Assembly: GCF_022808775.1 (NCBI RefSeq)
Contig: NZ_JAKZLA010000004.1
Location: 186,001-250,000 of the forward strand
Origin: Geothrix terrae
GTDB taxonomy: Bacteria > Acidobacteriota > Holophagae > Holophagales > Holophagaceae
Length of the DNA stretch: 64,000 bases
Reading direction: 5' to 3'
The notes under the pieces were generated by a model. That model made no database searches. It saw nothing but the letters and a program-made list of their open reading frames with translations, and was not told where the DNA came from. Position 1 is the first letter of the stretch. Every line of letters starts with the position of its first letter. Of this stretch, positions 9,874-19,894 are shown piece after piece. The position numbers and the translations under genes are program-made.

Positions 9874-10485
9874 GTGCTGGATCGGAAGGGCCTTGAACGG
9901 CAGCAGAGACGGGATCTCCTCCTCGAGGCCGCGGGCCGGGTGTTCGGCCGGAAGCCCTTCGACGAGGCCACGATGCAGGAGATCGCTGCAGAGGCCCAGA
10001 TCGGCATGCAGGGGCTCTACGAGCACTTCGCGTCCAAGCAGGACCTCTACGAGCAGGTGATGATCCACCGGGCCGAGGCCTTCTCCGCCCGGGCCGAGGA
10101 GGTCCTCCGGACCCCGCGGCCACCCCTGGAGCAGCTACGGTGCATGTTCCAGGCCTACGCGGACCACTTCCGGGGCCGGCTCATCTGGCTTCCGATGTTC
10201 ATCCTCGAGCGGGTGCACTACGACTGGGGCTTCGAGTCCCGGTTCCTGCCCCGCCTCCGGGAGATCTACGAGGCCGAGCGGACGCGGCTGAAGGACATCC
10301 TCCACCGGGCCGTGGAGGCCGGGGACCTCCAGGACCTGGATCCCGACTTCCTCATCCAGCTCTGCTTCGGCGTACTGGAGGCCTCCCTGCACCGGAGCCA
10401 CCGGACGGGAAAGGAGGAGGACCCCGGTGCCTGCGTGGCGCGCGCCATGGCCTGCCTGCTGCGCGGCGCGGGAGCCCGGCCATGA
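9874..10485 (+). CDS. TetR-family repressor of the EmrAB-type operon
   Basis: A 203-residue TetR regulator with the N-terminal helix-turn-helix (about 12-55, containing TMQEIAAEAQIGMQGLYEHF) and a divergent ligand-binding half. The start is GTG at 9874 with GGAGG five bases upstream. Its stop overlaps the ATG of the next gene (ATGA), so it is translationally coupled to the efflux genes. It is transcribed away from the other TetR-led operon and has its own palindrome. It probably represses itself and the three pump genes. Confidence 0.93.
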   Translation: MLDRKGLERQQRRDLLLEAAGRVFGRKPFDEATMQEIAAEAQIGMQGLYEHFASKQDLYEQVMIHRAEAFSARAEEVLRTPRPPLEQLRCMFQAYADHFRGRLIWLPMFILERVHYDWGFESRFLPRLREIYEAERTRLKDILHRAVEAGDLQDLDPDFLIQLCFGVLEASLHRSHRTGKEEDPGACVARAMACLLRGAGARP

Positions 10486-11822
10486 GACCGGCGGCCGTTC
10501 TCCTGGCCTGCGCGGCCCTGGCCGGCATCCTGCGAGGCGGCGAACCGCTCAGTCTCGCCCGGGCCCTGCGCCTGGTCGGCGAGCAGTCCCAATCGGCGGA
10601 GGCGGCCCGTTCGGACCTGGCCGGAGCCCGGGAGGAGACCGCCCAGGTGCAGGGCCTCTACTGGCCCGAGGTCCAGATCCAGGGCGGCTACTGGACCACG
10701 GACCACCGTCCGGAGCTGCTGAGCCAGCCCATGCGGATCGGCCCCTTCACGGTGCCGCCCCAGGTCTTCCCCACCTCGGACAGCCAGGCCTGGCGCTACA
10801 AGGCCTCGGTCCAGTACCTGCTGTGGGATTTCGGCCGGCGGAGCGAGGCCTTCTCGGCCTCCCGCGCCCGCGAGTCGGCCGTGGAAAGCTCAGGGCAAGC
10901 CGGTCTTCTGAAGGCCCAGAGCGAGGTGGCCGCCCGCTACTTCACGCTCCTGAACCTGAAGGCCCAGAAGCACGTCCTGGTCCAGCGCCGGGAGGCCCTG
11001 GAGACCCACCTGGGCCACGCCCGGGCCCTCTTCGAGCAGGGGGTCGTGGCGCGCAATGACCTCCTGCGCACGGAGGTGGCGCTGCGGGCGGTGGGGGACG
11101 CGGAGCACGCCCTGGACCAGGCCTACGCCTCGGTCCTGGAGGGCCTGAACGTGGCCATGGGCCTGCCCCCCGGCACCGCCCAGGAGCTGCCGGAGACCCT
11201 CGCCGGCCCGCCCGCCCTGCCCTGGGACGAGGCGGGCTGCCGGACCCGGGCGCGGGAGGCGAACCCGGCCGTACGCGCGGCCCGCGCCAAGACCCAGGCC
11301 CTGTCGGGCCAGGCCACCTTCCGGCGGAGGGACTTCCTGCCCACGCTGGCCGCCGAAGCCAGCCACACCTACGCGCAGAACCCCTTCCTGACCCACGAGC
11401 ACGAGACCAGCCTGTCCATCGGCCTCTCCTGGAAGCTCTTCGACGGGGGCGTCCGCGCCTCGCGGGTGCGCCAGGCGGAGGCGGAGACGGGTCGGGCCCG
11501 CCGGGACCAGCAGGAAGCGGAGCGCCAGGCGGAGACCGCCGCCGCGGCAGCTCTGCGGGCCTTCCGCCAGTCCCTGCGCGAGGTGGACACCGCCCGGCTG
11601 AACGTGGCCTCCGCGGAAGAGAACCTCCGCATGGTGGGCGATCAGTACCAGGAAGGCCTGGTGCGCAACACGGATGTGCTGGACGCGGAATCGGTGCTGG
11701 CGGAGAGCCGCAGCGCCCTGGAGGACCGGCGCTACCGGGCCTATGCCCAGCAGGCCGTCCTGCTCGCGGCGCTGGGCGAGGACCTGCCGGCCTTCTTCGA
11801 GGCGCCTGCGCCCCGGGAGTGA
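10482..11822 (+). CDS. TolC-family outer-membrane channel of the EmrAB-type system
   Basis: A 446-residue outer-membrane efflux protein with a signal peptide (about residues 1-20) and two OEP repeats. Long Ala/Glu/Arg-rich coiled-coil helices lie at about 130-210 and 330-420. The ATG at 10482 overlaps the TetR stop. It is only distantly similar in sequence to the TolC at 7683-9008, so this is not a recent duplication. It should provide the exit duct for the HlyD/MFS pair that follows. Confidence 0.92.
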   Translation: MRPAAVLLACAALAGILRGGEPLSLARALRLVGEQSQSAEAARSDLAGAREETAQVQGLYWPEVQIQGGYWTTDHRPELLSQPMRIGPFTVPPQVFPTSDSQAWRYKASVQYLLWDFGRRSEAFSASRARESAVESSGQAGLLKAQSEVAARYFTLLNLKAQKHVLVQRREALETHLGHARALFEQGVVARNDLLRTEVALRAVGDAEHALDQAYASVLEGLNVAMGLPPGTAQELPETLAGPPALPWDEAGCRTRAREANPAVRAARAKTQALSGQATFRRRDFLPTLAAEASHTYAQNPFLTHEHETSLSIGLSWKLFDGGVRASRVRQAEAETGRARRDQQEAERQAETAAAAALRAFRQSLREVDTARLNVASAEENLRMVGDQYQEGLVRNTDVLDAESVLAESRSALEDRRYRAYAQQAVLLAALGEDLPAFFEAPAPRE

Positions 11823-11826
11823 TGAG

Positions 11827-12825
11827 ATGGATGCGAAGACGAAGAAGTGGGCCTCCCTGGCGATCATCCTCGCCCTGGCCGTCGCGGGCACCGTCTGGGC
11901 CCTGGTGCGCTGGCGCCACGGCCAGGTGTTCGTGGCCACGGACAATGCCTATGTGAAGGGTCATGTGGTGGCGGTGTCGAGCCACATCCCCGGGCCGCTG
12001 CTCCAGGTGGCGGTCCAGGAAAACCAGGCGGTCCGGATGGGACAGACCCTGGCCATTCTGGATCCCCGCGACTACGACGCCGCCATTGCGCGGGCCGAGG
12101 CTTCCCTGGCGGAGGCCCGGAGCGCCCTGGCCCTCAACGGGGCCCAGATCGCCCAGGCCCGGGCCCAGGTCCAGGCCGCCGAGAGCCAGCGGACCCTGGC
12201 GGGCCTCGAGAAGCGGCGCATGGACGCCCTTCTCGCGCGGCAGTCCATCCCCCGCCAGAGGCACGACCAGGCCGCCACCACCGAAGAGGTGGCCACGGCC
12301 CAGGTGGCGGCGGCCCAGAAGCAAGTGGCCGCTGCCCAGGGGCTGCTGGGCGTGAGCCGGAGCAAGGTCCAGGTGGCCCAGGCGGCCCTGGACCAGGCCC
12401 GGCTCCAGCGCTCCTACTGCGCGATCGCCGCCCCCTGCGACGGCACCGTGAGCCGGAAGCTGGCGGAGCCGGGCATGGTGGTGGCGGCGGGCCAGCCCCT
12501 GCTGGCGGTGGTGCCCCTGGGCCAGGAGGACCTCTGGGTGGAGGCGAACTTCAAGGAGACCCAGCTCCGGCGCGTGCGCCCCGGCCAGCGCGTGCGGATG
12601 ACGACGGATCTCGACGGCCGGACGTTCACCGGCACCGTGGAGAGTCTCTCCGCGGGCACCGGCGCCGCCTTCAGCCTGCTGCCGGCGGAGAACGCCACGG
12701 GCAACTGGGTGAAGGTCGTCCAGCGGCTCCCCGTGAAGATCAGCCTCGATCCCGGTGCCGATCCCGAACGCAGGCTGCGCCTGGGGCTGAGCGTGGCGGC
12801 CGAGATCGACACCCGGAGCCGCTGA
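11827..12825 (+). CDS. HlyD/EmrA-family membrane fusion protein
   Basis: A 332-residue adaptor with one N-terminal membrane helix (about 9-26), then the typical ATDNAYVKGHVVAVSS lipoyl half-motif. An Ala/Gln/Arg coiled coil (about 75-190) and a beta-barrel domain follow. Start ATG 11827 lies 4 bp after the TolC stop. The frame is open further upstream only inside the TolC gene. EmrA-type adaptors couple a DHA2 transporter to an outer-membrane channel, matching both neighbours. Confidence 0.93.
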   Translation: MDAKTKKWASLAIILALAVAGTVWALVRWRHGQVFVATDNAYVKGHVVAVSSHIPGPLLQVAVQENQAVRMGQTLAILDPRDYDAAIARAEASLAEARSALALNGAQIAQARAQVQAAESQRTLAGLEKRRMDALLARQSIPRQRHDQAATTEEVATAQVAAAQKQVAAAQGLLGVSRSKVQVAQAALDQARLQRSYCAIAAPCDGTVSRKLAEPGMVVAAGQPLLAVVPLGQEDLWVEANFKETQLRRVRPGQRVRMTTDLDGRTFTGTVESLSAGTGAAFSLLPAENATGNWVKVVQRLPVKISLDPGADPERRLRLGLSVAAEIDTRSR

Positions 12826-12832
12826 GGCCGCC

Positions 12833-14383
12833 ATGGACGCGCCGCGGGGAACCGCCCACAAGTGGATCGTCGCCCTGACGACCATGCTGGGCACCTTCAT
12901 GGAGGTGCTGGACACCTCCGTGGCCAACGTGGCCCTGCCGCACATGAAGGGCACCTTCGCCGCGGGCACGGACGAGATCACCTGGGTCATCACCAGCTAC
13001 CTCGTGGCCAACGCCATCATCCTGCCCATCACCGGCTGGCTGGGCGCAGCGTTCGGCCGCAAGCGCCTCTACCTGCTCTGCCTGGCGATCTTCACGCTGG
13101 CGAGCTTCGGCGCCGGCGCGGCACCCAGCCTGGCGTGGCTGATCCTCATGCGGGTGATCCAGGGGCTGGCCGGGGGCGCCATGGTGCCCATGTCCCAGGC
13201 CATCACGCTGGAGGCCTTCCCGCAGGAAGAGCACGGCATGGCCTCGGCCATCTTCGGCATCGGCGTCATCTTCGGGCCCATCCTCGGCCCGCTGGTGGGC
13301 GGCTGGATCACGGACAACTGGACCTGGCCCTGGATCTTCTGGATCAACATCCCCGTGGGCGTGGTGGCCTACTACCTGGCCTTCACGTTCGTGGAGGACC
13401 CGGAGTACCTCCGGCGGCCCGAAGGCGCGGTGGACTACTGGAGCCTGATCTTCGTGGCCGTGGGCCTGGGCTGCCTGGAGCTCTTCCTCAGCCGCGGCGA
13501 GCGCCTGGACTGGTTCGCCTCCAACGCCATGAAGGCCTGCGCGGGCCTCGCCGCCCTGGGGATCGCCCTCTTCATCTGGCGCTCCCTCACCGCCGAGAAC
13601 CCCTTGGTGGACCTGCGCATGTTCCGGCTGCCGGAGTTCGCGGGCGGCATGGCCATCATCTTCATCATCAGCGTCGGCCTCTACGCGGCGTTCATCCTGG
13701 TGCCGCTGTTCGTCCAGAACCTGCTGGGGTTCACCCCCACCTGGGCGGGGCTCATCCTGAGTCCCGGCGGCGTCGCCTCCGTGGTGGCCATGATCGCGGT
13801 GGGCCTGGCCATGGGGAAGGTGGACGTGCGCCTCATCGTGGCCGCCGGGGCCGCCTCCATGGCCTACTCGGCCTGGCTCCTCACGCACGTGAACCTCCAG
13901 ACGGGCATGGCCTACCTGGTGACCGCCTGGATCTTCCACGGCCTGGGGCTTGGCTTCGTGTTCGTCCCCATCGCCACGGCCGCAGTCCAGCGCATCCCGC
14001 CGGCGCTCGTGGGCACGGCCTCGGGCATGTTCAACCTCATGCGGAACGAGGGCGGCAGCGTCGGGATCGCCCTGGCCAGCACCCTCCTGGCCCAGCGCGC
14101 CCAGTTCCACCATGCGCGGCTCGCCGAGCACATCACCCCGTTCAACGGGGCGCTCCAGACCAGCTACGTGAGCCTCAACCAGGGGCTCTTCCCCCGGGCG
14201 GGCCTGGATCCCGTGTCTGTGCGGGGCCTCAGCCAGGGCCTCATCGGCGCCGAGGTGACGCGCCAGTCCTTCCTCATGAGCTTCGTGGACGTCTTCGGCT
14301 TCCTCGTCGTGGTCTTCCTCCTGGCCCTTCCCTTCGTCCTGACCCTCCGCAATCCCCAAGGAGGCGGCCTCTCCCTGCACTGA
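12833..14383 (+). CDS. DHA2-family MFS multidrug transporter (EmrB/QacA type)
   Basis: A 516-residue, 14-helix drug:proton antiporter. The N-terminal motif LGTFMEVLDTSVANVALP is the DHA2 helix-1 signature (motif D1). RVIQGLAGGAMVPMS resembles motif B, and GPILGPLVGGWI is motif C, typical of antiporters. It starts 7 bp after the emrA-type gene. With the TetR, TolC and adaptor it forms a complete tripartite pump. Substrate is unknown. Confidence 0.95.
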   Translation: MDAPRGTAHKWIVALTTMLGTFMEVLDTSVANVALPHMKGTFAAGTDEITWVITSYLVANAIILPITGWLGAAFGRKRLYLLCLAIFTLASFGAGAAPSLAWLILMRVIQGLAGGAMVPMSQAITLEAFPQEEHGMASAIFGIGVIFGPILGPLVGGWITDNWTWPWIFWINIPVGVVAYYLAFTFVEDPEYLRRPEGAVDYWSLIFVAVGLGCLELFLSRGERLDWFASNAMKACAGLAALGIALFIWRSLTAENPLVDLRMFRLPEFAGGMAIIFIISVGLYAAFILVPLFVQNLLGFTPTWAGLILSPGGVASVVAMIAVGLAMGKVDVRLIVAAGAASMAYSAWLLTHVNLQTGMAYLVTAWIFHGLGLGFVFVPIATAAVQRIPPALVGTASGMFNLMRNEGGSVGIALASTLLAQRAQFHHARLAEHITPFNGALQTSYVSLNQGLFPRAGLDPVSVRGLSQGLIGAEVTRQSFLMSFVDVFGFLVVVFLLALPFVLTLRNPQGGGLSLH

Positions 14384-14420
14384 GGCCGACCCTCCGCTTC
14401 TGACCGAAAGGAGCCCCACC

Positions 14421-14840
14421 ATGACCATCCGGAGCCGGACCGCGCGGCTGGACGACGCCTCGGGAGAACTCGCCCTCTCGCTGGCCAAACTCGAGCTGGA
14501 GGCGGCCCACGGAGCCCCCAACCCCGACGAGCAGATCGATTTCGTGCGGGATCTCTCCCGGGTCGCCGTCGAGAAGCGGATCCGCCCCTGGCGCATGCGC
14601 GCCATCCAGGCCACCCTCCTCGGCCTGGCCTGCCTGGCCGGAACCACCGGACTTCCCACCCTCTGGCCCGGAGCACCGAAGGAGGCCGCCCCCATCCTGC
14701 TGGGTCTGGCGGTCCTCTCCCTGCTTCTGGCCGGGATGGGCCTGACCGTCTACCTGCGGCTCAACCAGCGCGAACACCAGTGGCTGAGCCAGAAGGAGGC
14801 GGCCATCCGGGCCGGCCGGACCATCCTGGACGAAGGCTGA
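14421..14840 (+). CDS. Small two-helix membrane protein, unknown function
   Basis: A 139-residue protein with a strong AAGGAG site 7 bp upstream. A charged N-terminal half (about 1-60) is followed by two hydrophobic segments (about 68-85 and 92-113) and a short charged C-terminus. It follows the MFS gene by 37 bp on the same strand and could be the last gene of the efflux operon. I do not recognise a family. Confidence 0.72.
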   Translation: MTIRSRTARLDDASGELALSLAKLELEAAHGAPNPDEQIDFVRDLSRVAVEKRIRPWRMRAIQATLLGLACLAGTTGLPTLWPGAPKEAAPILLGLAVLSLLLAGMGLTVYLRLNQREHQWLSQKEAAIRAGRTILDEG

Positions 14841-14934
14841 ACGCCATCAGAGCGCCCCCGCAGGTTGTGACCCATGCACCGAATTCCGCCCGGGGGCCGG
14901 GAAATCGTGATAGGAAGAAAGACGAGGTACGCTC

Positions 14935-15276
14935 ATGCTCTTCCTGGTCTTCTATTTCATCCTGTTCGCCATCCTCCTCTTCCAGGGCACCCATGTGGCC
15001 GGCGAGGTGAAGAACCCCCTTGGGACCGTTCCCGAAGAAGTGGGCCAAACCCCCGTCGCCTCCGCCCGGTGGGGCATCCTGCTCATCGGCCTAGGCCTCC
15101 TGGGCACGCTGGTCGGCCTGGCGAGCTTCAGCTGGACCGGCCTGGCGGCCCTCCGCCAGCCCCTGTTCTACCTGGGCCTCGGCGTCCTGGCCCTGTTCGC
15201 CTTCTGGGTGGTCTTCCTGGGCCGCAAGGCCGAGTTCATCGGCAAGCCCACGGTCGACGAGCACGGGCACCACTGA
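14935..15276 (+). CDS. Three-helix membrane protein, unknown function
   Basis: A 113-residue protein with three predicted membrane helices (about 1-19, 47-67 and 76-96) and a His-rich end (DEHGHH). GAGG lies seven bases upstream of the ATG. It is followed by a bidirectional terminator shared with the convergent cold-shock gene. No family recognised. Confidence 0.7.
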   Translation: MLFLVFYFILFAILLFQGTHVAGEVKNPLGTVPEEVGQTPVASARWGILLIGLGLLGTLVGLASFSWTGLAALRQPLFYLGLGVLALFAFWVVFLGRKAEFIGKPTVDEHGHH

Positions 15277-15307
15277 CCCGCAGCGCCGCACGGGAATCTG
15301 AATGAAG

Positions 15308-15332
15308 AAAGGCGGCCCGATGGGCCGCCTTT
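15308..15332. terminator. Bidirectional intrinsic terminator
   Basis: AAAGGCGGCCC, a 3-nt loop, then GGGCCGCCTTT. The 11-bp perfect stem with A/T ends lies between the convergent 113-residue membrane-protein gene (plus) and the cold-shock gene (minus). It can terminate both. Confidence 0.88.
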
Positions 15333-15352
15333 CCTGTTGAACGGTAAAAGGA

Positions 15353-15556
15353 CTAGAGCTTCTGGACGTTGGTCGCCTGGGGGCCCTTCTGGCCCTGGGC
15401 GACTTCGAAGCTCACGCGCTGATTTTCGTCCAGCGTGCGGAAGCCGCCACCCTGGATGGCGGTGTGGTGGACGAAGAGATCAGCGCCGCCCTCATCGGGG
15501 GTGATGAAGCCGAAGCCCTTCTCGGCGTTGAACCACTTGACGGTGCCTTGAGCCAT
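15353..15556 (-). CDS. Cold-shock-domain protein (CspA family)
   Basis: A 67-residue single-stranded nucleic-acid-binding protein. The RNP1-like motif KGFGFITP lies at about 13-20 and RNP2-like LFVHHTAI at about 27-34, in a single five-stranded barrel. AGGAAA precedes the ATG. The 188 bp between it and the outer-membrane gene upstream leaves room for its own promoter and a long 5' UTR, which is common for cold-shock genes. I cannot identify a specific thermosensor structure. Confidence 0.96.
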   Translation of the reverse strand: MAQGTVKWFNAEKGFGFITPDEGGADLFVHHTAIQGGGFRTLDENQRVSFEVAQGQKGPQATNVQKL

Positions 15557-15744
15557 AACTGTTTCCTGCAGAACGTCTGGTGATGATGTAGCGATGACTT
15601 TCCCCAGACAAGGCCGTCATTGCGTTGATGTGAATTCCGCCCCTGGCGGGTCACGCAAAACAGCATGACAGGATTGCCGCCGTCCACCGCTTTTTTCTGC
15701 GGCCGGTCGTTTTCGGGCGCCACCCGGGGGGTGCCCCTCGATGC

Positions 15745-16536
15745 TCAGAAGCGGATCACCAGGCCCAGGCCCGTGATCCGCCGGTCGGCCCGCAGGTCCA
15801 GGTCCCCCTCCACGGACCCGCGGGGAACATGCGCGTGGCCGTCCTCGAAGAACACCCGCAGCCCGAACTTCGGATAGAGGTAGGCCCGGGCGTCCACGCC
15901 GTACCGGAAGGAGGTGGCCCCCCGGTAGGTGACGTACCGGGCGTAGACCCGGGATTCCAGAAGGCCGTCGGCGCCCGACGACCAGCCCGTGAGACCCACC
16001 TGGGGGACGATCCAGCCGGAGCGTTTCGACTGGCTTCGGGGGGGCGAGGTGAGGGTGAGGGCCCTGAGGTCCGCCCGGAAGACCTGGGCGCCGAGGTCGA
16101 ACCCCAGCCAGGCATCCGGTCGCCGCACGAACTTGTAAGTCCAGAGACCCTCCAGGACCTCGACCTTCGCCTGCGTCTGGAGCAGGGTTCCCGCCGAGTA
16201 GGCGGTCCCGTCGAGGAAGATGGACCGCGGCAAGGTCCGCTCCCCCCGGTAGCGGGCAGAATCGTAGGTGAGCTGGAAACCCTGGGCCTCGCCCTGGTGT
16301 TCCAGGAGCGCGCCGAAGGGGGTGCCGTCCCTCCCCAGCCCGAGATCCGAATCCGTATCCACCAGGGACATCTTCCCGTCGCGGACCCCGTCCAGGCTCG
16401 CGGACAGCGAGGGCTGCACCCGCTGGAGCCCCAGGGTCCAGCCCGTCAGTGCTGCGCCGGTCCCGCCATCGGCGCGGCCCAGCTGGGCGAAGACCGGAAC
16501 GCCCAGCAGAAAGAGCAGGATTGGAGTCAGGCGCAT
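15745..16536 (-). CDS. Secreted outer-membrane beta-barrel-like protein
   Basis: A 263-residue protein with a signal peptide (about 1-17, RLTPILLFLLGVPVFAQ). Alternating hydrophobic/aromatic strands continue to the end, which is LGLVIRF, a C-terminal Phe typical of outer-membrane barrels. ATG 16536 is preferred to 16551 because GGAGGG lies just before it. No closer family is recognised. It probably sits in the outer membrane as a small porin-like or structural protein. Confidence 0.75.
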   Translation of the reverse strand: MRLTPILLFLLGVPVFAQLGRADGGTGAALTGWTLGLQRVQPSLSASLDGVRDGKMSLVDTDSDLGLGRDGTPFGALLEHQGEAQGFQLTYDSARYRGERTLPRSIFLDGTAYSAGTLLQTQAKVEVLEGLWTYKFVRRPDAWLGFDLGAQVFRADLRALTLTSPPRSQSKRSGWIVPQVGLTGWSSGADGLLESRVYARYVTYRGATSFRYGVDARAYLYPKFGLRVFFEDGHAHVPRGSVEGDLDLRADRRITGLGLVIRF

Positions 16537-16593
16537 GGACCCTCCGGTCATGGCCCATCCTATCGGTCTATCGCGGAGAATCCCCTCCCCGGT

Positions 16594-18726
16594 TTAGACG
16601 GAGGCGAGCTTTCGGAAGGCTTCGAGGAAATCCTTGGGCTGGGGCAGGATCTCGTCCTCCAGGGACGGGTGGTAGGCCACCCAGGTGTCCTTGGCGGCCA
16701 GGCGGCGAACCGGAGCGTCCAGGTGGAAGAAGAGCTCGTCGGCGATACGGGCGGCGATCTCGGCCCCATATCCCCAACTGAGGGTGTCTTCGTGGGCCAC
16801 GAGGACCCGGTGGGTCTTCTTCACCGTCCGCTCGATGGCTTCCCAGTCATAGGGGTTGAGGGTGCGGAGGTCGATGATCTCGACGGAGAGGCCCTCCTTC
16901 TCCGCCTCCCGGGCCGCCTGGACGGCGCGGTGCACGGTGTTGCCGAAGGTGATGACGGACAGGCTCGTGCCTTCGCGCACAGTCCGGGCCTTGCCGAAGG
17001 GGATCATGAAGTCGGGGCCGGGATCGTTGCCCTTGTTGTGGGTCTGCCGGTAGAGGTGCTTGGGCTCGAGGAAGAGCACGGGATCGTCGCAGCGGATGGC
17101 CGTGCGCAGGAGGCCCGCGGCATCCAGGGCCCGGCTGGGGCACACCACGCGCAGGCCGGGGATGTGCGTGAAGGTACTCTCACCGCACTGGCTGTGGTAC
17201 GTGGCGCCGCCCATGAGGTATCCGGCGATGGGCACGCGCACCACCAGGGGCGCCTTGAAGGCCCCGTTGGAGCGCCAGCGGATGGTGGCCAGCTCGTCCC
17301 GGAGCTGCTGCATGGCGGGCCAGATGTAGTCGAAGAACTGGATCTCCACCACCGGCTTGAAGCCGCGGACGGCCAAGCCGATGGCGCGGCCGATGATGGT
17401 GGCTTCCGCCAGCGGTGAATTGTAGACGCGGTGGCCGCCGAACTGCTTCTGCAAGCCGTGGGTGGCCTTGAACACACCGCCCTTGCCCTTCACCTCGCCG
17501 AGGATCTCCGCCCGGCTGGCGTCCGCCACGTCCTCGCCGAAGACGAGGATGCGCGGATCGCGGGCCATCTCGTGCTTCAGGGTGGCGTTGAGGAGGTCGA
17601 TCATGGTCTTGGCGCCCGTCGCCTGGTCGCCCGCCGCCTGCTCCGTGTCGAAGGCCGCCGAGGTGGGGTCCACCTCCTCGCTGTAGAGGTGCCGGTAGAA
17701 GCTTCCAGGCTCGGGTTTCGGGGCGGCGTCCGCCTCCTCCCAGGCCGCGTCGATCTCCGCCTGGACCTCCTCCTTCAGCATCTGGAGCTGCTCGGGGCTG
17801 AGGTCCCCCCAGGCCACCAGCTGATGGGCGTAGATGGCCACGGGGTCCCGCAGCGCCTCCGCCTCCCGCTGGCTCTTCGACTTGTAGAGCTGCTCGTCGT
17901 CGGACAGGGAGTGGCTGTAGGGCCGGATGACCCGGGCGCGCACCAAGGCGGGGCCCTTGCGGGCGCGCACATGGTCCGCCGCGGCCTTCATGGCCTGGTA
18001 GCTGGCGAGGGGGTCGCAGCCGTCCACGTCGTCCAGGATCAGCAGGCCATGGGGCTCGTAGCCCTTGAGGAGGGCCGCCACGTTGCCGCCGGGGTACTGC
18101 ACCTCGCTGGGCACGCTGATGGCGTAGCCGTTGTCCTCCACCAGGAAGACCACGGGCGCCTTCAGGTTCACGGCGTTGCTGATGCCCTCCCAGAACTCGC
18201 CCTCGCTGCAGGTGCCATCCCCGGTGGTGACCAGGACCAGCTGATCCGGGGACGTGCCCAGCACATCCTGGAGCCCTCCCTGCTCGGCGCGCAGCACCGC
18301 CTCCGCGGCACCCACGGCCTGCAGGAACTGGCTGCCCGTGGGGCTGGAGGTGGTGAAGATGTTGAGCCGCTGGTTCCCCCAGTGGCTGGGCATCTGCCGG
18401 CCCCCGCTGGCGGGGTCCTCCACGGAGCCCACCGAGCCCAGGAACATCTCCTTGGCGGAGTAGCCCAGGCCGTAGGCCAGCGCGCGGTCCCGGTAGTAGA
18501 AGAAGAACCAGTCGTGGCCGGGCCTGAACACCATGGCGGCGGCGGCCTGGATGGCCTCGTGGCCCACGCCGTTGATCTGGAAGAAGACCTTGTTCTGGCG
18601 CTTGCCGGTGATTTCCTTGTCGTCGATGCGGCGCGCCGCATAGATCGTGCGGAAGAGCCGGACACGCTGCTCGCGGGTCAGGGTCGTGGCGGGCGCGGAC
18701 AGGTCGGAACGGGCGGCCAAAGGCAC
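16594..18726 (-). CDS. 2-oxoacid dehydrogenase E1, alpha and beta subunits fused
   Basis: A 710-residue thiamine-diphosphate enzyme. The N-terminal half is E1-alpha, with the TPP motif starting [13 protein letters not shown] at about 170 and ending at N in SNAVN. The C-terminal half (from about 390, [18 protein letters not shown]) is E1-beta with the usual [17 protein letters not shown] segment. Such fusions serve branched-chain 2-oxoacid or pyruvate dehydrogenase complexes. E2 and E3 are not in the window. The GTG at 18726 touches the AGGAG site, so the in-frame TTG at 18720, five bases after AGGAG, may be the true start. Confidence 0.92.
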   Translation of the reverse strand: MPLAARSDLSAPATTLTREQRVRLFRTIYAARRIDDKEITGKRQNKVFFQINGVGHEAIQAAAAMVFRPGHDWFFFYYRDRALAYGLGYSAKEMFLGSVGSVEDPASGGRQMPSHWGNQRLNIFTTSSPTGSQFLQAVGAAEAVLRAEQGGLQDVLGTSPDQLVLVTTGDGTCSEGEFWEGISNAVNLKAPVVFLVEDNGYAISVPSEVQYPGGNVAALLKGYEPHGLLILDDVDGCDPLASYQAMKAAADHVRARKGPALVRARVIRPYSHSLSDDEQLYKSKSQREAEALRDPVAIYAHQLVAWGDLSPEQLQMLKEEVQAEIDAAWEEADAAPKPEPGSFYRHLYSEEVDPTSAAFDTEQAAGDQATGAKTMIDLLNATLKHEMARDPRILVFGEDVADASRAEILGEVKGKGGVFKATHGLQKQFGGHRVYNSPLAEATIIGRAIGLAVRGFKPVVEIQFFDYIWPAMQQLRDELATIRWRSNGAFKAPLVVRVPIAGYLMGGATYHSQCGESTFTHIPGLRVVCPSRALDAAGLLRTAIRCDDPVLFLEPKHLYRQTHNKGNDPGPDFMIPFGKARTVREGTSLSVITFGNTVHRAVQAAREAEKEGLSVEIIDLRTLNPYDWEAIERTVKKTHRVLVAHEDTLSWGYGAEIAARIADELFFHLDAPVRRLAAKDTWVAYHPSLEDEILPQPKDFLEAFRKLASV

Positions 18727-18938
18727 TCCTCACAAGGGGTTCTGAGCCATCTGGGGCCCCTCAATCTAGCACGGAGGCCAGCCGTCTACAGATGACCCGT
18801 CTACGAGGGGGATCAGCGGGCCAATCTGGTGTCATTTGAGGCATCGACACAGACCAGTGCAGATCAATAAGTGATGCATGGGTCGATAAATCGCATCCAC
18901 GAACCTTATGGATAGAATGGGCCCTTTGCGAGTGGCCC

Positions 18939-19889
18939 ATGCCCCTGTCCCCATCCGAGATCCGCGCCATCCACGACCTGCCGGTGCCCGAGCTGCTCTA
19001 CCGGGCGGCCACGGCTCACCGGGCCCACTGGAACGCGGAAGAGATCCAGTTCTGCACCCTGGATTCCATCAAGACCGGGGCCTGCCCGGAGGACTGCGCC
19101 TACTGCCCCCAGAGCGCCCGCTACCAGACGGACCTGAAGGTGGAGCCCCTCAAGGATGTGCAGAAGGTGCTGGCCGGCGCCGCCGAGGCGAAGGCGAACG
19201 GCTCGACGCGCTACTGCATGGGCGCCGCCTGGCGCGAGGTGAAGGATGACGCCAATTTCGACGCCGTGCTGGACATGGTGCAGGGCGTCTCCGGCATGGG
19301 CATGGAGGTCTGCGTCACCCTCGGCATGCTCAACACCGACCAGGCGAAGCGCCTCAAGGCCGCCGGCTGCCAGGTCTACAACCACAACATCGACAGCTCT
19401 AGAGACTTCTACGAGACCATCATCCACACCCGCAAGTTCGATGAGCGCCTGGAGACCATCGCCGCCGTGCGCGCCGCGGGCCTGGAAGTCTGCTCCGGCG
19501 GCATCGTGGGCATGGGCGAGACCATCGACCAGCGCATCCACTTCCTCCAGGAGCTGACGGAGCTGGAGCCGGCGCCCGAGAGCATCCCCATCAACCAGTT
19601 CGTGGCCGTGGACGGCACGCCCCTGGCGAACGTGGACCCTCTGCCCCCGCTGGAGCTGGTGCGCATGATCGCCACGGCCCGCATCCTCTTCCCGAAGAGC
19701 CGCATCCGCCTCAGCGCCGGCCGCACGCAGATGAGCGACGAGCTGCAGGCCCTCTGCTTCTTCGCGGGCGCCAACAGCATCTTCACGGGCGAGAAGCTCC
19801 TCACCACGCCCAACCCCGGCGGCAACCACGACCACTGGCTGTTGAACGCCCTGGGCATGCGGGTGGAGGGCGCCGCCGTTAAGCTGTAG
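18939..19889 (+). CDS. bioB: Biotin synthase
   Basis: Radical SAM enzyme that inserts sulfur into dethiobiotin. It has 316 residues, the usual length. The radical-SAM cysteines are in CPEDCAYC (Cys49, 53, 56), and the conserved YNHNIDSS and SAGRTQMSDE segments, which include cluster and substrate ligands, are present. No other bio genes are in the window. The 212 bp upstream hold a TAGAAT -10-like box near 18913. I found no BirA-type operator. A hemerythrin-domain gene follows after 5 bp. Confidence 0.97.
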   Translation: MPLSPSEIRAIHDLPVPELLYRAATAHRAHWNAEEIQFCTLDSIKTGACPEDCAYCPQSARYQTDLKVEPLKDVQKVLAGAAEAKANGSTRYCMGAAWREVKDDANFDAVLDMVQGVSGMGMEVCVTLGMLNTDQAKRLKAAGCQVYNHNIDSSRDFYETIIHTRKFDERLETIAAVRAAGLEVCSGGIVGMGETIDQRIHFLQELTELEPAPESIPINQFVAVDGTPLANVDPLPPLELVRMIATARILFPKSRIRLSAGRTQMSDELQALCFFAGANSIFTGEKLLTTPNPGGNHDHWLLNALGMRVEGAAVKL

Positions 19890-19894
19890 GCATC

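Noticed and set aside
18727-18938. BirA operator upstream of bioB
   Set aside because: No TTGTAAACC-type inverted repeat with the required spacing. Only a weak GATGC/GCATC stem is present.
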